DNA of 33,640 nucleotides from Pelargonium nanum (Eukaryota > Streptophyta > Magnoliopsida > Geraniales > Geraniaceae), in the NCBI GenBank assembly GCA_036897485.1, contig JAYMTF010000563.1, positions 1-33,640 of the forward strand, in the 5' to 3' direction. A program made the position numbers and the translations under genes. Below the pieces are notes generated by a model that had not been told where the DNA came from, made no database searches, and saw only the letters and a program-made list of their open reading frames with translations. Positions 21,761 to 33,640 of this stretch are shown here, piece after piece (within the stretch, counting starts at the first letter, position 1; every line of letters begins with the position of its first letter).

Positions 21761-24700
21761 TTACCGGGAAGCAAACTGAACCTGTTTATAGCAATCTTCT
21801 GGAGCAAATTCCAGAATTAATTTGGCAACAGAGCTCGGTTTTTCCACGTGAGGAAGGTGGCCACAATCTGGCACTAGGCGTAAGGTTGCATTTTGTAGTT
21901 CCGAGTGCAGTCTCTGCATTATAAAAGTCCACGCGTCAATAACTCTAACAAATGATTAGGCACTAACACTAATGGACACAGAACGAAGCACTCACATATG
22001 CAAGTTTGTTGCTAATAATCTTATCATCCTCGCCCCAAATAATAAGTGTCTTCTGCTTTACCTGTAAGAAATTACGAAATCATTACACTGCATATCTTGC
22101 AAATCAACAGAGGATCACTTCTATTCAAATTTTTATCCTAATCCCATTACAATCAAGATACTATAAGGAAGAGTTTTGACAAACCAAAAACTATTCCACC
22201 TTATTTCAATAGAATGCCTTCTTTTCTGGACTATTCATCCTATATGTGTCAAACACTCTGATATTAGAACAAATCGGGTTCAAATTTTCCCATGGTCTCC
22301 AAGTAAAAATGAATATACAAAGCCATCACCAGTACAGGTAATGAGTAATGACATGCACATAGGAAAAAACTACATAAAATGGCCATGTCTCGAGCATATT
22401 CCAAGCAAGTTTTCTTTACATGTTCATAGAGAAAAAAAGAAATGGGATCACAGGTATAGAAAACTAGATGATAGATACAAGGGAAAAACAACTCCTCTGC
22501 AATTATAGTTTTACCCAACTATCCAAGAAGGTTTCTTCTCATAATCTTATGCAAAATAATTATAAAAATCAGAAGGTTTTTAAAAATTCAAGGGAAAAAA
22601 AAGAGTGGTTAACAGAAAAGATAAAAACTAAAGGATGGGCATATGAAACATTCATATTCCGAATAGACCATTAAGTCATAACACTAGTTTAGTTCAATGA
22701 TTTGAATAGTTTTGCACAAACCTCTTTTATCTGGGAACTAACATTATAGCCCCCACTAATCATGAAATTCACAGTTGCATCCTCCCACCAAGGCAATAGA
22801 CAATGCAACCGACCCACCTGAGAAATAATAGAAGAGGAAAACAACTAAATTCAGTCACCTTTTAAAAATCCCAATTGTTTGAATGACTACAAAGAAAAAA
22901 AGATCAGCTTTGCATTAGTTTCTTCTAGTAAGAGGCTATGATAGTTATTAAACTTTATTCCAACCCAAAAGCTTATATTGTTAGGTGGAGGGCTCAACTT
23001 GTATATTAAGTGGTCACTGGCTTCACATTCTTTTAATGGGGGATACATAAACAGTAGTAAAAATGCTCAATTGCTCACGTTAGTCCAGTCCAAGCAGGTG
23101 TCGAATGGTAAGCCATTGAAGGTCAAACTAGTAGCATAATATCGCAGTGGCGTGCTTTTCAATATAAATACCTGGTTCAAAAGAGCTTTAATGTAAGGCA
23201 TATATGTAAAATAGTTTAAACAAAAAAAAAATGAGCCTATACATTGCTGATAGGTGCAACCTGAGCAGCAAGCATAATTTTATCAGTATAATACTTAAAT
23301 ATTACCCACATTTGACAGGCCTAGCTAGATGGAAACTCTCCCCGAAGCTGTGAAAAGTTGTCCCGACTTATTGCTTGTTCTTAACACAACGTATATTCTC
23401 TTATCAAATAGGGAGAGCGATTTTCCTATTTTATTTTCTTAGGCCGACGATGAATAGATTAAATTGAAAGGGATGATTCATACTTAATTGTTATCTTATT
23501 GACCATTTGGAGAAGAGGAACTAAACTGGATGAGTAATTCTGTCCTTCGGTAAAACAAAGGGAGAGGAAAGGGGTGCTTAAATAGGGTTTCTAGTGTTGA
23601 AATGACTTGAGGGAATCATGCATGCAAGCCAATTTGTTGATGCCATATCAAGCCCTTCTATACACATACCACTACAATACGCCATCAGATTTCAGTCATT
23701 CAGTTTAGCAGTATTTCCTCTATTTACACATGAATAACTATGGATCTAAAGCCACTGAGTTCAAAAGATCATAGTTGAAGGAATGTGCTTCTTGTGAAAT
23801 CCGCAGAACACAAAGACCCATCCAACTTTTAGATACAGCACTGATGTATAGTTATAGGTTCTGATGCATTTTGGATCCTTCAATCTGTTTCATTTAAAGC
23901 TACATCGAAAGAAACTCAACTACTCATAATGGTTACTGTTCTCTTGAGTGGCTGAGGGTCTTGGAACAGGGAACTTCATCACCCATAAAGGCATAAACTG
24001 TATAACTTAATTACATGCATGGGAAGGATGGAATGATTTGTTATTTGAGGACGGCACTGTAACTATCCAAAACATATGTAAAACACCAAAATCCATCATT
24101 TTAAACTAAAAATAAAAGGTTTACAAACATTCATCCAAAGAAGGTTAAGATGGATAGTTGAATTACTATAACGGATAAAATAAGAACTAAATATGCGAAG
24201 TCAGAGATAAACTACAATTAAGTATAAGAGCGAATATTTCAGTCATATATCATAAGACCAGAGGCACTACAAAGGAGAGTAGTGACCAGTGCAACGGAAA
24301 TTCCTCACAATTTCTCATTTGGTAATATGAGAAAAGATTTGTGATGGCCTCTTACTTTACTTATATGGGCAGATGACAACTAGTTAGGGATTTAAACTGT
24401 TAAGATGAGTGGAACACTCACCCCTGCATAGGCTACTGATTTAGGCAACTTTGCTAGGTCTCCCGTGCCTTCTGCATATACACTTGCATCCATCAAAATC
24501 AGCTTTTCAACCTGAAATATTAAACACCAAAAGGCCTATATTTAGTACTTGCATTAGTGATGCACGATGACAAGATCAAACAACAAGAGATACTTACAGC
24601 TTCAGGATGATTAACTGCAAAGTCAATTGCAATAGCAGCACCAAGGCTTGGCCCAACCAGTATCATCGGCCTTTTGATGTAGGACTTCCAAAACTAAGGT

Positions 24701-26240
24701 AGACATGCATTGATCACACCAGAATAAATATTAGAAGCGGGAAAGATAACTTCATCAGTTTGCTATTCTGCCTAAAAAAACCAAGCAATTAGTTTATTTC
24801 ACAGACAGCCAGGTAACAAAACAATAAAATCAACATTCAATAACAGTACAGGAAAAAGAAAGGCTGTTAAGCAATGATTGTAAAGTCATGTCCAACTTAT
24901 CATTTTGTTGACATTAGCAAAATTTTCAATTTTGTGATATTAGTACCTTTACCATCTCTTGTTAAGCTTGGTAAAAGAACTACATTTGCATGAAATGTGG
25001 ATGACAAAAAAATAATACATAGTTATAGAAGTAATAAGTACCTCATAAAAGTGATTACGCTTAGTGACCACGTCACATGGAGGAAGTTTTGCTAGTACAT
25101 GCAACACCCAAAAAGAAATCATGAGAAATCAAGAAAACACCATCCAACCTAAAAAATAAGCTAATCAAGACATGTAAGAACCAACCTAAATCAGAGAAAC
25201 CCCAACCAAGAATGTCAACAGCCCAAGTCTCAAAACCAGCCTCCTCTAGCAGTGGATAAGTGTATCTCCATTCTAAACAAGAACTGAATAATAAGATGTA
25301 ATGAACTCTATAGGCACATGAAAATAAAAAACTCAGAAAAATACTACATTCTCGATTGTTTGAAATAATTACCTGTCAAAACCATGGAGGAGAACCACTG
25401 GATTGGCCTCACTCTGTACCAATGGCTTCACACAACTACTCATGATTTGATTCTCTACAGAGCTTATCTGCATTATCAAGTACCACCAACCACAAACTGT
25501 TACTAAATGTGTAGTTAAATCTCTACTTAAGCATAAATCTGTACAACTAACAACAATCTACAAAGTAAAACAATTGCATGAACACAAATTGTGCTGAATT
25601 GATAAAAAAATGAATTGAGGTGTCTGAACATCTAACTCTAACTCGGATTAAGAATAAACTGCATAATTAACAATAATCTACCAACAAAAAGTATTGCATA
25701 ATTCCATGAACAAGAGATTGCGCTGAAATTTTTTAAAAGGGATAATAACTATAAGAGTGAATGTGTAATTAAAGCTGTGATTATTAATTAACAGTGATCA
25801 ACCAAACAAACCGATTGCATGTACATAACAATTTTTGTGCAATTAAAGCTCTAATTAAGCATAAAAACTGTCTAACAAATAAACCAATTGCATAAACATG
25901 AAATTATACAGAAACGGTAAAAATGAATGGCGATGAGTATACGTGTAATTAATTTTCATAAAAACTGAATAATTAACGTAAGACACACCAAATAAACCGA
26001 TTGCATGAACAAGAAATATCAAAATGGACGGCGATGAATGAATTTGAATCGAAATATGAAGGTTACTTGTACAGGAAGTCTCTCGATTCTGGCGGCGAGA
26101 TTTAGAGCAAAATTGTCTTTGATTTGGTTCACTTGCTCCGGTAGAAACGACGGGAACGTATTTGCAGAAGCTCTGCAACTTCTGAGGGTTTGCGATCTCG
26201 TGGAAATGGAAACGGAACTGGCTGTGAGGACGAACGTCAT
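21761..26240 (-). CDS. Plant alpha/beta hydrolase, substrate unknown, 10 exons, 336 aa
   Basis: Exons on the minus strand: 26240-26067, 25467-25373, 25283-25186, 25091-25042, 24693-24598, 24511-24422, 23171-23079, 22817-22722, 22061-21996, 21913-21761. It has the full alpha/beta hydrolase set: oxyanion segment LLHGFD (residues 84-89), nucleophile elbow GPSLG with Ser155, acid Asp276/277 in WGEDDKI, and His305 in CGHLPHVEKP. FLHG-type order and the lid segment LKSTPLRYYATSLTFNG to LHCLLPWWED (about 205-245) place it in a conserved plant group annotated only as alpha/beta-hydrolase superfamily. Residues 1-45 are rich in Ser, Thr and Arg and poor in acidic residues, consistent with a plastid transit peptide; that is inference. 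An in-frame stop just upstream makes the ATG at 26240 the first available. Its reaction is unknown to me. Intron 6 is 1.25 kb. Confidence 0.92.
23172..24421 (-). other. Intron 6 of the hydrolase gene (1.25 kb)
   Basis: A long intron between the exon ending SVAYAG and the exon starting VFILKS. Both splice sites are canonical on the minus strand. No nested gene, RNA or bounded transposon was seen. Confidence 0.75.
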
Positions 26241-27682
26241 TCTCACCGGCGGGGGATTTTAGCGTCGCCCGGTGGAGCTCGGTTACGGAGGAGGCTGCGT
26301 TGTGGTGGCTGTGGCGTTTTTTTATGGAGTGGACACAGTGCGTCTAATCTCCATTCATTTGAATTCATTCTTCCACGCGATTTCTGGCGCGTGCTTTGCA
26401 GATTCCCGCCACTGCCCACTCTTGACTCTTGAGCCTGAATTTACAAGTACAATTCTTTGAATTTTTTGTCCCAATAAGCAGTAACTGGGAAAGTTTCCAA
26501 AACTTGCGTTCATTCGCCAGGAAAATGAAATGCAAATTTGGATATGTCCACTTCATGATCGTGTGACTAATCAATCATTCATGTGTGCGTGTTTTAAAGG
26601 CCCAATGCAAATATGACACGATCACAAACTATATATGTGAGTTCAAACCCGTTAATTTCGTGTCGTGTGTCAGACACAAATTATCAATTCAAAGCTTATG
26701 CAATCATTCAGGCCAAGGCACTTGGACCAAGTCTCGCATTATGTCATCTTCTAAGCATTTGAACTTTTTTTTAGTTTCGTTTTACTAAGACATTTGAGTA
26801 CACATATTCTCGTTTTTCATTGCAAGATATTCAAACTCTACTATAACAACTACCGCATAATTTTAGTATCTCTAACTTATTTATCATGTGTGTCACCTCA
26901 AGTAAATCTGCATCATGATTTCTTTATTCAGGTTATTGAAGTTATAAGACGTGTGAGTTAAGTCATTTACCTCTATCATTATCTCCTTACACACATATTG
27001 TTAACCAATAAATATCAAGTATTCAAGTCAATATTTATCAAACCTTGTTTATCTTTATATGGTGTCTTTTATGTGCCTAAGTTATTTTTGAGCCTTATTT
27101 CTATTGGTTAATTGTGTGATCTTTGTGTTAATAAAACATTTTTAAATGCATGATTCGGGCAAAGATATTAGGGTTGAGCGTACGGATGGACTTATCTTTG
27201 AGCCTATCTCGATACCCTTTGCAGTTGTTATTGCTATCACTTCTAGCATTTAACTTCTATGTCTTGGTTATGTTTATCTTTCAAAGGTAAAAGACTTTAA
27301 TGTATAGTGGGTTGTTTTGTATTTATGTTTAATTCGAACTTTTTTTCAACGAGTTCAAGACATTATTTTGAATTGAGTTTTTTTTTAAGCTCATTGTATT
27401 CGAAAGAAATAAGAACAAAATTTGAATAACGAGTTAAACAATAATCATGTGACCAGCACATGTGCTAAATTAAAAACATAAATTAAATTAGACATACAGA
27501 TAACAAATGTAAATTATGTTTTTTTAGTCTCATGTAAATTATGTTTTGACCGTGCGGGTTAGGTTGTTTCCAGTTTTAGCTAATTCACCAAGGATCGGAT
27601 CGTAGACACTTCGTTTCAATTTCAAATGCTACCAGACCAAATCCGAGATTGAAGAAAAGAAGCCAGAGCTAGAGCCACCTCC
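26241..27682. other. Shared upstream region of divergent hydrolase and erlin genes
   Basis: About 1.44 kb between two divergent start codons. The hydrolase side (26241-26420) is relatively GC-rich and carries its leader; neither side shows a clear TATA box. Between about 26595 and 26700 there is a decayed repeat-like patch with GACACGATCAC and TTTCGTGTCGTGTGTCAGAC phrases that recall dispersed plant transposon sequence, without definable ends. Open frames over 26190-26460 overlap the leader and are not supported as genes. Confidence 0.45.
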
Positions 27683-30600
27683 ATGGATCCTCAGCAGCCG
27701 CAGCAGCGCCGTCCCGGAGGTCCTACGGAGCCCCGTCCTCCCGGCGGCGAGTTCAACGCCATCACCACTGTTCTCTTTGCCTTCGTCGCCATTTTCGCCA
27801 TGGTAAGTTTCTATCCTTTCTCGCATCCCCATTTTTCCATTTGAGTTTGTGCCGTACTTTCAACCGCTCGATTAGGTTGTTCTCGGAACGATTTATGGAG
27901 GCATTTTGGCTTGTTCGGGTCGATATATTGCTCAAGACTCCAATTTCGTTATGCTTATGCTCGATTTCTGTGCGGTCAAATATGCAAAACTATTATATTA
28001 ACATGATTGTCTGAGAAGTATCGTTTTCAATTTTTGTAGGATTGTGTTTGCTTGCATTTGCTAGAACTTTTGTTGATGTACGAATCTTTTCTGTTTGGAT
28101 TTTAGGGTTTGTACTTGCTTGATGATCTTTGTAGGTAAAAACAATTTCATTGGCTGATTAATTTACTTGGGGGGCTGATTTTGTTCCATGACTGAAGGAA
28201 GCAACTGTGGTCATGTCAATTACTATTGGTTTTCTTTAACTGTTGCTTACATGGAAGCAAAATAGCTTGTATTCATTGTGGAAATATATATTTGATACTT
28301 TCCGGATGAAAATTGTGGGTTAATGTATGATTTAATTGCATATTTTTCCCTGTTTGGTCGAATACATTTAGTTTGATTTTTATCCGCCACAGAAGGAGCT
28401 TAAATCATGTTTGAAAGCTAGTTATGCCAATTATTGACTTTTAATTGCGTCTGCTATGCATTCTATCCCATATTCCATCCAGATCAGTAGTTCACCTATG
28501 CTGCTATATTTTGTTCTACAGGCTTTTACTTACATGGTGTAGTGTAGTGTAGTGGTTTGTGTAACAAAAAAGTGTTCCGGCGAGTTTAAAGAGTCTGGTG
28601 TGGGATGAAATCAGAGCTGCCTCTGTTCGTGCTGTTGTTGTTTAGTTTTTCTATCTTTCTTTTGCGTACCAAAAAAAAAGGTCTTCCTTTTCTATCTCAT
28701 GTGCATTACCTTTAAACTAGTTGTTTTTCTTGACATACTCCATAAGATCAAATCATTTTCATGATTTCCAAGCAACATGCTAGAGTATCATTATGTCTCA
28801 AGGATCCAATGACACGGCGAAAAGTCCTTTTAAGGGTATAAATATATTGTTTTATGGTAGAAAAGTAATTTAGAGAATCCATTTCAATCGAATTCTAAGC
28901 ATGTTTGTGTCTTTCACTATAACCACAAGATCTCATCTTAATAATTGGTGGCCTACAAAATTATTAAGGCCACATTTGACTATCATCCATATTTTCTTGA
29001 ATATATGTCATTGCGGATTAATCTATGTTAACGGCTTAACGCGACATAAGAGGTGATTGCTCATGTGAGTGAGGCAATCTCTAACCTGGCGACATACTCT
29101 TAGACTCTTATTCGCCTAAAGTACTAGTTTATACTCATGAATATGCATATATGTGTAAATGAAATAATGAGTCTAGGGCATATCAACATGAGTATGAAAA
29201 GTAAAACCATTTGAGCCACTATTTATTCCTCACGGTTTCTTAGTTGGGCTTCCATAATATGAATACTTTTGATTGCAGGTCACATGACATACTTGTTTGT
29301 AGGAAGTTTTATTTTATGGGTATAAATATGTTTTGCCAATATTGTGGAAATGTTGTAATTATAAGCCCGGCAAAATTGGTATTTGGCAAAATTTCAAATA
29401 AAAATAATTGCTCTGCCGTTATTGTCTCGTGGTTGAAATAAAACTGCTTGGTAGTGTTTGACAGCATATATTTATACGTTTGAGTAGATAAGAATGATAA
29501 TTTAAAGCAATACGCTGAAAAGAGAACAGCAGAACAGAAAAACAGAGAGTTCTGTTCTCCACCATTTTCCCCTCGTTTGCGCCACTATAAATCTAGATTT
29601 GTATATTTCAAGTTTTCTTCGAGGACTGTGACATGTAACTGGAGTTTTGCTAATTACAATAAACTGTGGTTATTTTGAATGTTATGGATATTAAAAGTGA
29701 TATCCAAGAATTGTTTGTCTAAAGTCATTGAGCTTTTATTATGTAATTTTCTTTTCCTAAAATGAAAGGAAATGAGAAAACATAGTCTTTGACACTTTTT
29801 AATTGGCATGTGCTGATGTGCACTTGTAACTTGTTTTTGTTTTTCAAGCTAGCCAGGTAGGCTGACATGCTAGATCATGTTCAATCATTTCAGTATTTCA
29901 CTTTATCCATAAATTATGCAGGTTGTGATTCCATCATCCAATAGCTTATCCATTGTGCACCAAGTCCCAGAAGGTCACGTTGGGGTATACTGGAGAGGAG
30001 GTGCCCTTCTGGATACAATCACAGATCCAGGTATGACTCTGGTCAATTTTTTTGTTTTGTTTTGATATGCATTCCATGATTGTTTCCATATAGCTTATAG
30101 ATCGTCTTCTTGCACTTCTCTCAAATATTCAGGCTTTCACCTAAAGATGCCTCTGATAACTCAGTATGAGTCTGTTCAAGTGACTCTTCAGACAGATTTG
30201 GTACTTTGTTTTCCAATCTGTGCAGATTCTTAAGGATTTCATATTGCCATTAGACATTTGAATCCTTTTTGTGTCTGAGAATGCAGGTGAGGGATATTCC
30301 ATGTGGTACTAAAGGGGGTGTTATGATCAACTTTGAGAAGATAGAGGTAGAGCTGAGAGACAATCCTTATTAACATTATGATTAATTCAAGATTTCACAC
30401 TCAGTTTAGATTATGATTCCCTTTTCAGGTTGTTAACCGGCTTAAAAAAGAGTACGTATTAGACACACTACTCAACTATGGAGTGCATTATGATAACACC
30501 TGGATTTATGACAAGATTCATCATGAGATCAATCAGTTCTGCAGCTCTCATTCTCTTCAACAAGTTTATATTGATGTATTCGATCAGGTAAGAAAGAGAA

Positions 30601-31999
30601 TCCTAACGGAATGCACTTGTTCAGCCATTTCTTTTTCGCTGTAAACTCAAATGAGTCTGCCCAGTGTTGCTATACTTCAATGCTTTTGTGGTGCAACTAG
30701 AGTAGCAAACTGTAAAACTAGATTGATATTTTTTCTTTGAAGAGTTAGCTGCATTTTCTGGTTGTCTATCTAGGAACTAGCAATTGTTAAAAGTAATTTA
30801 TATGTGGGTTTTGAGCTGCTGGCGCTTCTAAGATCCATATGATTTGTTTATTCCGTCATTGATGCATACCTTAGTGTTCCAGGATATCAAACTGATTTGA
30901 TAAAATTGATTTGTTTTAGATTGATGAAAAGATGAAAGATGCTCTTCAAGGTGATTGCACACGTTATGCTCCAGGAATTGAAATTCTTAGTGTGCGTGTC
31001 ACAAAACCTTCTATTCCAGAGAGCATAAGACGCAACTTTGAGCAAATGGAAGAGGAGCGAACCAAGGTACATTTTCTTAAATGCAAAAGAGTTTGCCTAT
31101 GTCTTCATGTCTCTCGTCGTATCAAGGGTGGAGAAAAGGATGATTGAGTGGATTTCATACCTGTGAAATATTGATGTTGTCAAATATTACTGTGAAATGT
31201 GAATTTGTGAGACTTTTTGTCGGTTCGAGGAACATGCATAGTGGGTCTAAGATCCTTTGATGAACCTCATAGTGATGACCTTTTGAACTAGATCCTCCCT
31301 ACCGGCTCCAATAGTCCAACCTCTGTGTGCTTGAATTCTAAAGGTGAAGCTTATAGTCCACTTTAATTGTACCACTATCCTGGGGGTTGCTGTGTAGGTC
31401 TTAATTGCTATGGAGAGGCAAAGAGTGGTTGAGAAAGAGGCAGAGACAAAGAAGAAGATGGCCATCAGTGAAGCTGAGAAGAACTCCTATGTTAGCAAGA
31501 TCGTCATGGAACAGAAGTTGATGGAGAAAGACGGTTCAAGAAGGCAGCAAGAAATCGAGAACCAAATGTACCTTGATCGTGAAAAGAGTCTTGCGGATGC
31601 TGATTTCTATCGGTAAATCATCTTATACAATTTTGCTTTTTCCAGTGAGAGTATATGAAGATGATATCTCAAGTAAATAATTAAATTCTTGGGTACATTT
31701 TCAGTGTGAATCGAGAAGCTGAAGCCAACCAGTTGAAGCTCACTCCCCAATTTCTTGAACTTAAATTCATTGATGCTATTGCTGACAACACAAAAATCTT
31801 CTTTGGAGACAAGGTTAGATCTCTGATGATCAAACACTTAACCGAGCTGCTCCATCTCTATTTGCTTACCTAACCCGACAACTTTGATATGCAGATTCCT
31901 AATATGGTTCTAGACCAGAGGTTGCTCGGGAACTTTCTGCAAGAGACGTCAAAGGCAGTGTCAGAAGAAGTACTCAAAGAGGAGCACTCAGCGGCATAA
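27683..31999 (+). CDS. Erlin-like SPFH/prohibitin-domain ER membrane protein, 9 exons, 363 aa
   Basis: Exons: 27683-27802, 29922-30030, 30133-30200, 30287-30346, 30429-30587, 30920-31066, 31398-31612, 31705-31813, 31895-31999. Erlins form large ring assemblies in lipid-raft-like ER membrane; in animals they act in ER-associated degradation and sterol control, while the plant role is little known. Residues 1-23 are Pro/Gln/Arg-rich, followed by one hydrophobic anchor ([17 protein letters not shown], about 27-43). The SPFH domain starts at [20 protein letters not shown] and includes [50 protein letters not shown]. An alpha-helical stretch rich in Glu, Lys and Gln (about 210-295) is the oligomerisation coiled coil, ending in [11 protein letters not shown] and IFFGDKIPNMV as in animal erlins. 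The ATG follows a Pro-coding-rich exon and is the first in the frame. Intron 1 is 2.1 kb. Confidence 0.95.
27803..29921 (+). other. Intron 1 of the erlin-like gene (2.1 kb)
   Basis: This long intron falls just after the membrane anchor begins. It has canonical GTAAGT and GCAG ends. The 12-mer GGGTATAAATAT occurs twice (near 28834 and 29318), with no further signs of an insertion. No nested gene is supported; the open frame at 29244-29441 has no similarity I recognise. Confidence 0.7.
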
Positions 32000-32134
32000 C
32001 ATCTACAATCTGTTTCCACCCTTTGTATGACTATCTTGTCCATACATCTGATCCTTACACGAAAGGAATTATAAACTTTCTCCCTAAAATGGCATCGAAA
32101 TATCATATTCAACTGAGATAGTTACAAGTTATGA

Positions 32135-32306
32135 CATAGATAGGTAGCGTTTGAATTAATTAAATTGTCTTAGGAACAGGATCAAGAATGGAAATGAGAA
32201 TGAGATTTTCATTCTTCTTGCGAATGGTTAAGAATGGGAAATCTCGTTTTTTTATTCCCATTCTATTTCCTTTTTTTTTTTTTTAATTCAAACGCTGCCA
32301 TAGATA
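32135..32306. mobile_element. hAT-like MITE with 8-bp target duplication, downstream of erlin stop
   Basis: An 8-bp direct repeat CATAGATA occurs at 32135-32142 and 32299-32306. Between them the element (about 156 bases) starts GGTAGCGTTTGAATTAA and ends with the inverse TTAATTCAAACGCTGC(C), with one mismatch in about 15. The inside is A/G-rich on the left and T-rich on the right with a 14-base T run. Eight-base duplication plus AGCGTTTG ends fits non-autonomous hAT elements. It begins about 140 bases after the erlin stop and may lie within its 3' UTR. Confidence 0.8.
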
Positions 32307-33555
32307 TGTAGAGAATAGGGTTAATGTGATCTATTTTGTTGTTGGTTTCAAATTTCAATAGTCCCTTGCCTAATCTGCTTTTAGCTTGGGACACTAGAGT
32401 CAATTCAGATGAATAAACGGATTGTTTTTTGCATGTTTGGTGTAATAAAATAGAGATTTGTGAAGCTACCAAATTCAGTTTATGGCTCATCATACAATTA
32501 ATTTTGAACTAGGTTCTCTCAAACGTAGCTCTGCTACACAAATGTCTGATCAGTAACCAAATAGGGTTTGATTATCATAGATTCTACGGATTCATAATAG
32601 TTTGTCAATCCTTTTCGTAGAACCTGCCCCATGGACAATAAGTCAATAAGATGATATCTTTCACATTCATATACTATTCCACAATTACTAAATAAATCAT
32701 TGATTTAATTATCATTTTTTTAAAGAATAAATACTATTTTTAAGAAAATAATTAACTTGACTTGTAGATCTCGAATGTTCATAAGAATTACCAGTTGTAT
32801 CTAGTTGATTAAAGTCTTAACTATAATAAGAAAACAATATGTCCATATTCTCTTCAAAATCATCTAGGCACAACAGTCTCAAGCAAAACTTCTAACAATA
32901 GAAAACATATTGCAAATTCCTCTTAGAGAGTAGAAATAAACTATAAACTAACACAAAAACTATAATATGATATGAAATTGAAAAAAATCAAATTTTTGGT
33001 AACAAATATATTATTACACGTAGATTGATTACAAGACGTTTTTAAATTAATCGATTAAGAAGAGATAGTAGTGATGATGAAACCAACTAAAAAATAATAA
33101 TATAAAAATTTTTGTGTGTAAGAATCATATATTATTATCAGTAATGTGTTATTGTTTTTTCGAAAAAAGGTGTGTGTACAGTGTACACACGTAAATGCAC
33201 CAAGGAGACATGTAATATATGTGAAAATACACACATACGTCTACAAATAAAATTTATGAAACCCAAAGAGAAGATAAAAACAAAAACAAAAACAATGGAT
33301 GGAGCAGTTTGACCACTTGAGCTGGTTTTCCAAGAGGTGAGCTCATCTTTTATAACTCATACAGAGTGAATAAAGTAATTTACTAATTTTAATATACTAA
33401 ATGATTCATATGCCACACACAAATTAATTCTTTGATACGATTCTTTAGCGGACAGCCTTTTCACGTTACATTGACTTGCAACTGCAAGTTGCACCAATAA
33501 AGAAATTGGATAAAGGTAAAATTACTACCCAAACTTTGGACAAAACACAAATGTG
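32307..33555. other. AT-rich right-end spacer
   Basis: No gene is visible. The sequence is AT-rich with A and T runs. A perfect 9-bp-arm palindrome GTGTGTACA-G-TGTACACAC lies at 33172-33190. Minus-strand open frames near 32263-32493 cover the MITE and are not coding. Confidence 0.55.
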
Positions 33556-33640
33556 GTACCTAAACTTTTATTGCACCCAATCTAGTACTCATACTTTTAT
33601 TTTGTACCCAATCTAGTAGCCACACTATTATTTTGTACCC
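33556..33640. repeat. Tandem repeat of about 30 bp, truncated by window end
   Basis: Three units start GTACC/GTACTC/GTAGCC and share CTTTTATT..ACCCAATCTA: 33556-33584 (29 bp), 33585-33615 (31 bp), 33616 to the edge (incomplete). Such imperfect units with TACCC and AATCTAGTA recur in dispersed plant transposon ends; the family is not identified. Confidence 0.6.

Noticed and set aside
26190-26460. Plus-strand open frames upstream of the hydrolase start
   Set aside because: They overlap the hydrolase leader and first exon on the opposite strand, without similarity or splice context.
1-33640. Metabolic gene cluster or novel multi-gene system
   Set aside because: The six genes act in unrelated compartments and pathways, are in mixed orientation and look like ordinary syntenic plant genes.

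Overview
The window is plant nuclear DNA. All six genes are broken by GT-AG introns, and their exons only make sense when joined. They encode plant proteins, including a chloroplast triose-phosphate/phosphate translocator and a plasmodesmal X8 protein. Spacers and introns are AT-rich, and short non-autonomous transposons (SINE, hAT-like and Stowaway-like MITEs) lie between and inside the genes. A dicot fits best; I cannot name the species.

Layout, left to right: a Stowaway-like MITE end at the left edge; a 14-3-3 gene of the epsilon/iota type (+, 514-3274, 7 exons, 268 aa); an EAF7/MRGBP-like NuA4 subunit (-, 7237-4766, 5 exons, 125 aa); a chloroplast triose-phosphate translocator (+, 9629-13542, 12 exons, 429 aa); a 4.7 kb AT-rich spacer with no recognisable gene; a PDCB-type X8 GPI-anchored callose-binding protein (+, 18233-19578, 4 exons, 189 aa); a plant alpha/beta hydrolase of unknown substrate (-, 26240-21761, 10 exons, 336 aa); an erlin-like SPFH protein (+, 27683-31999, 9 exons, 363 aa); and a 1.6 kb AT-rich right end with a MITE and a truncated tandem repeat. 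Every exon set was joined by hand; splice phases agree across all junctions and each reading frame is open to its stop.

The genes do not form a pathway or cluster. They are ordinary single-copy-style housekeeping or plastid/cell-wall genes in mixed orientation: 14-3-3 and EAF7 converge, EAF7 and TPT diverge, PDCB and the hydrolase converge, and the hydrolase and erlin diverge. Recognisable transcription signals are TATA boxes for 14-3-3, TPT and PDCB, and a TATA-less telo-box/site II promoter for EAF7.

I looked for an undescribed system (clustered enzymes, arrays, structured RNA, nested genes) and found none. The most notable items are the transposon insertions with target-site duplications, the EAF7 promoter grammar, an EAF7 splice donor fused to a CT microsatellite, a two-codon last exon in the 14-3-3 gene, and the uncharacterised hydrolase with an intact catalytic triad.
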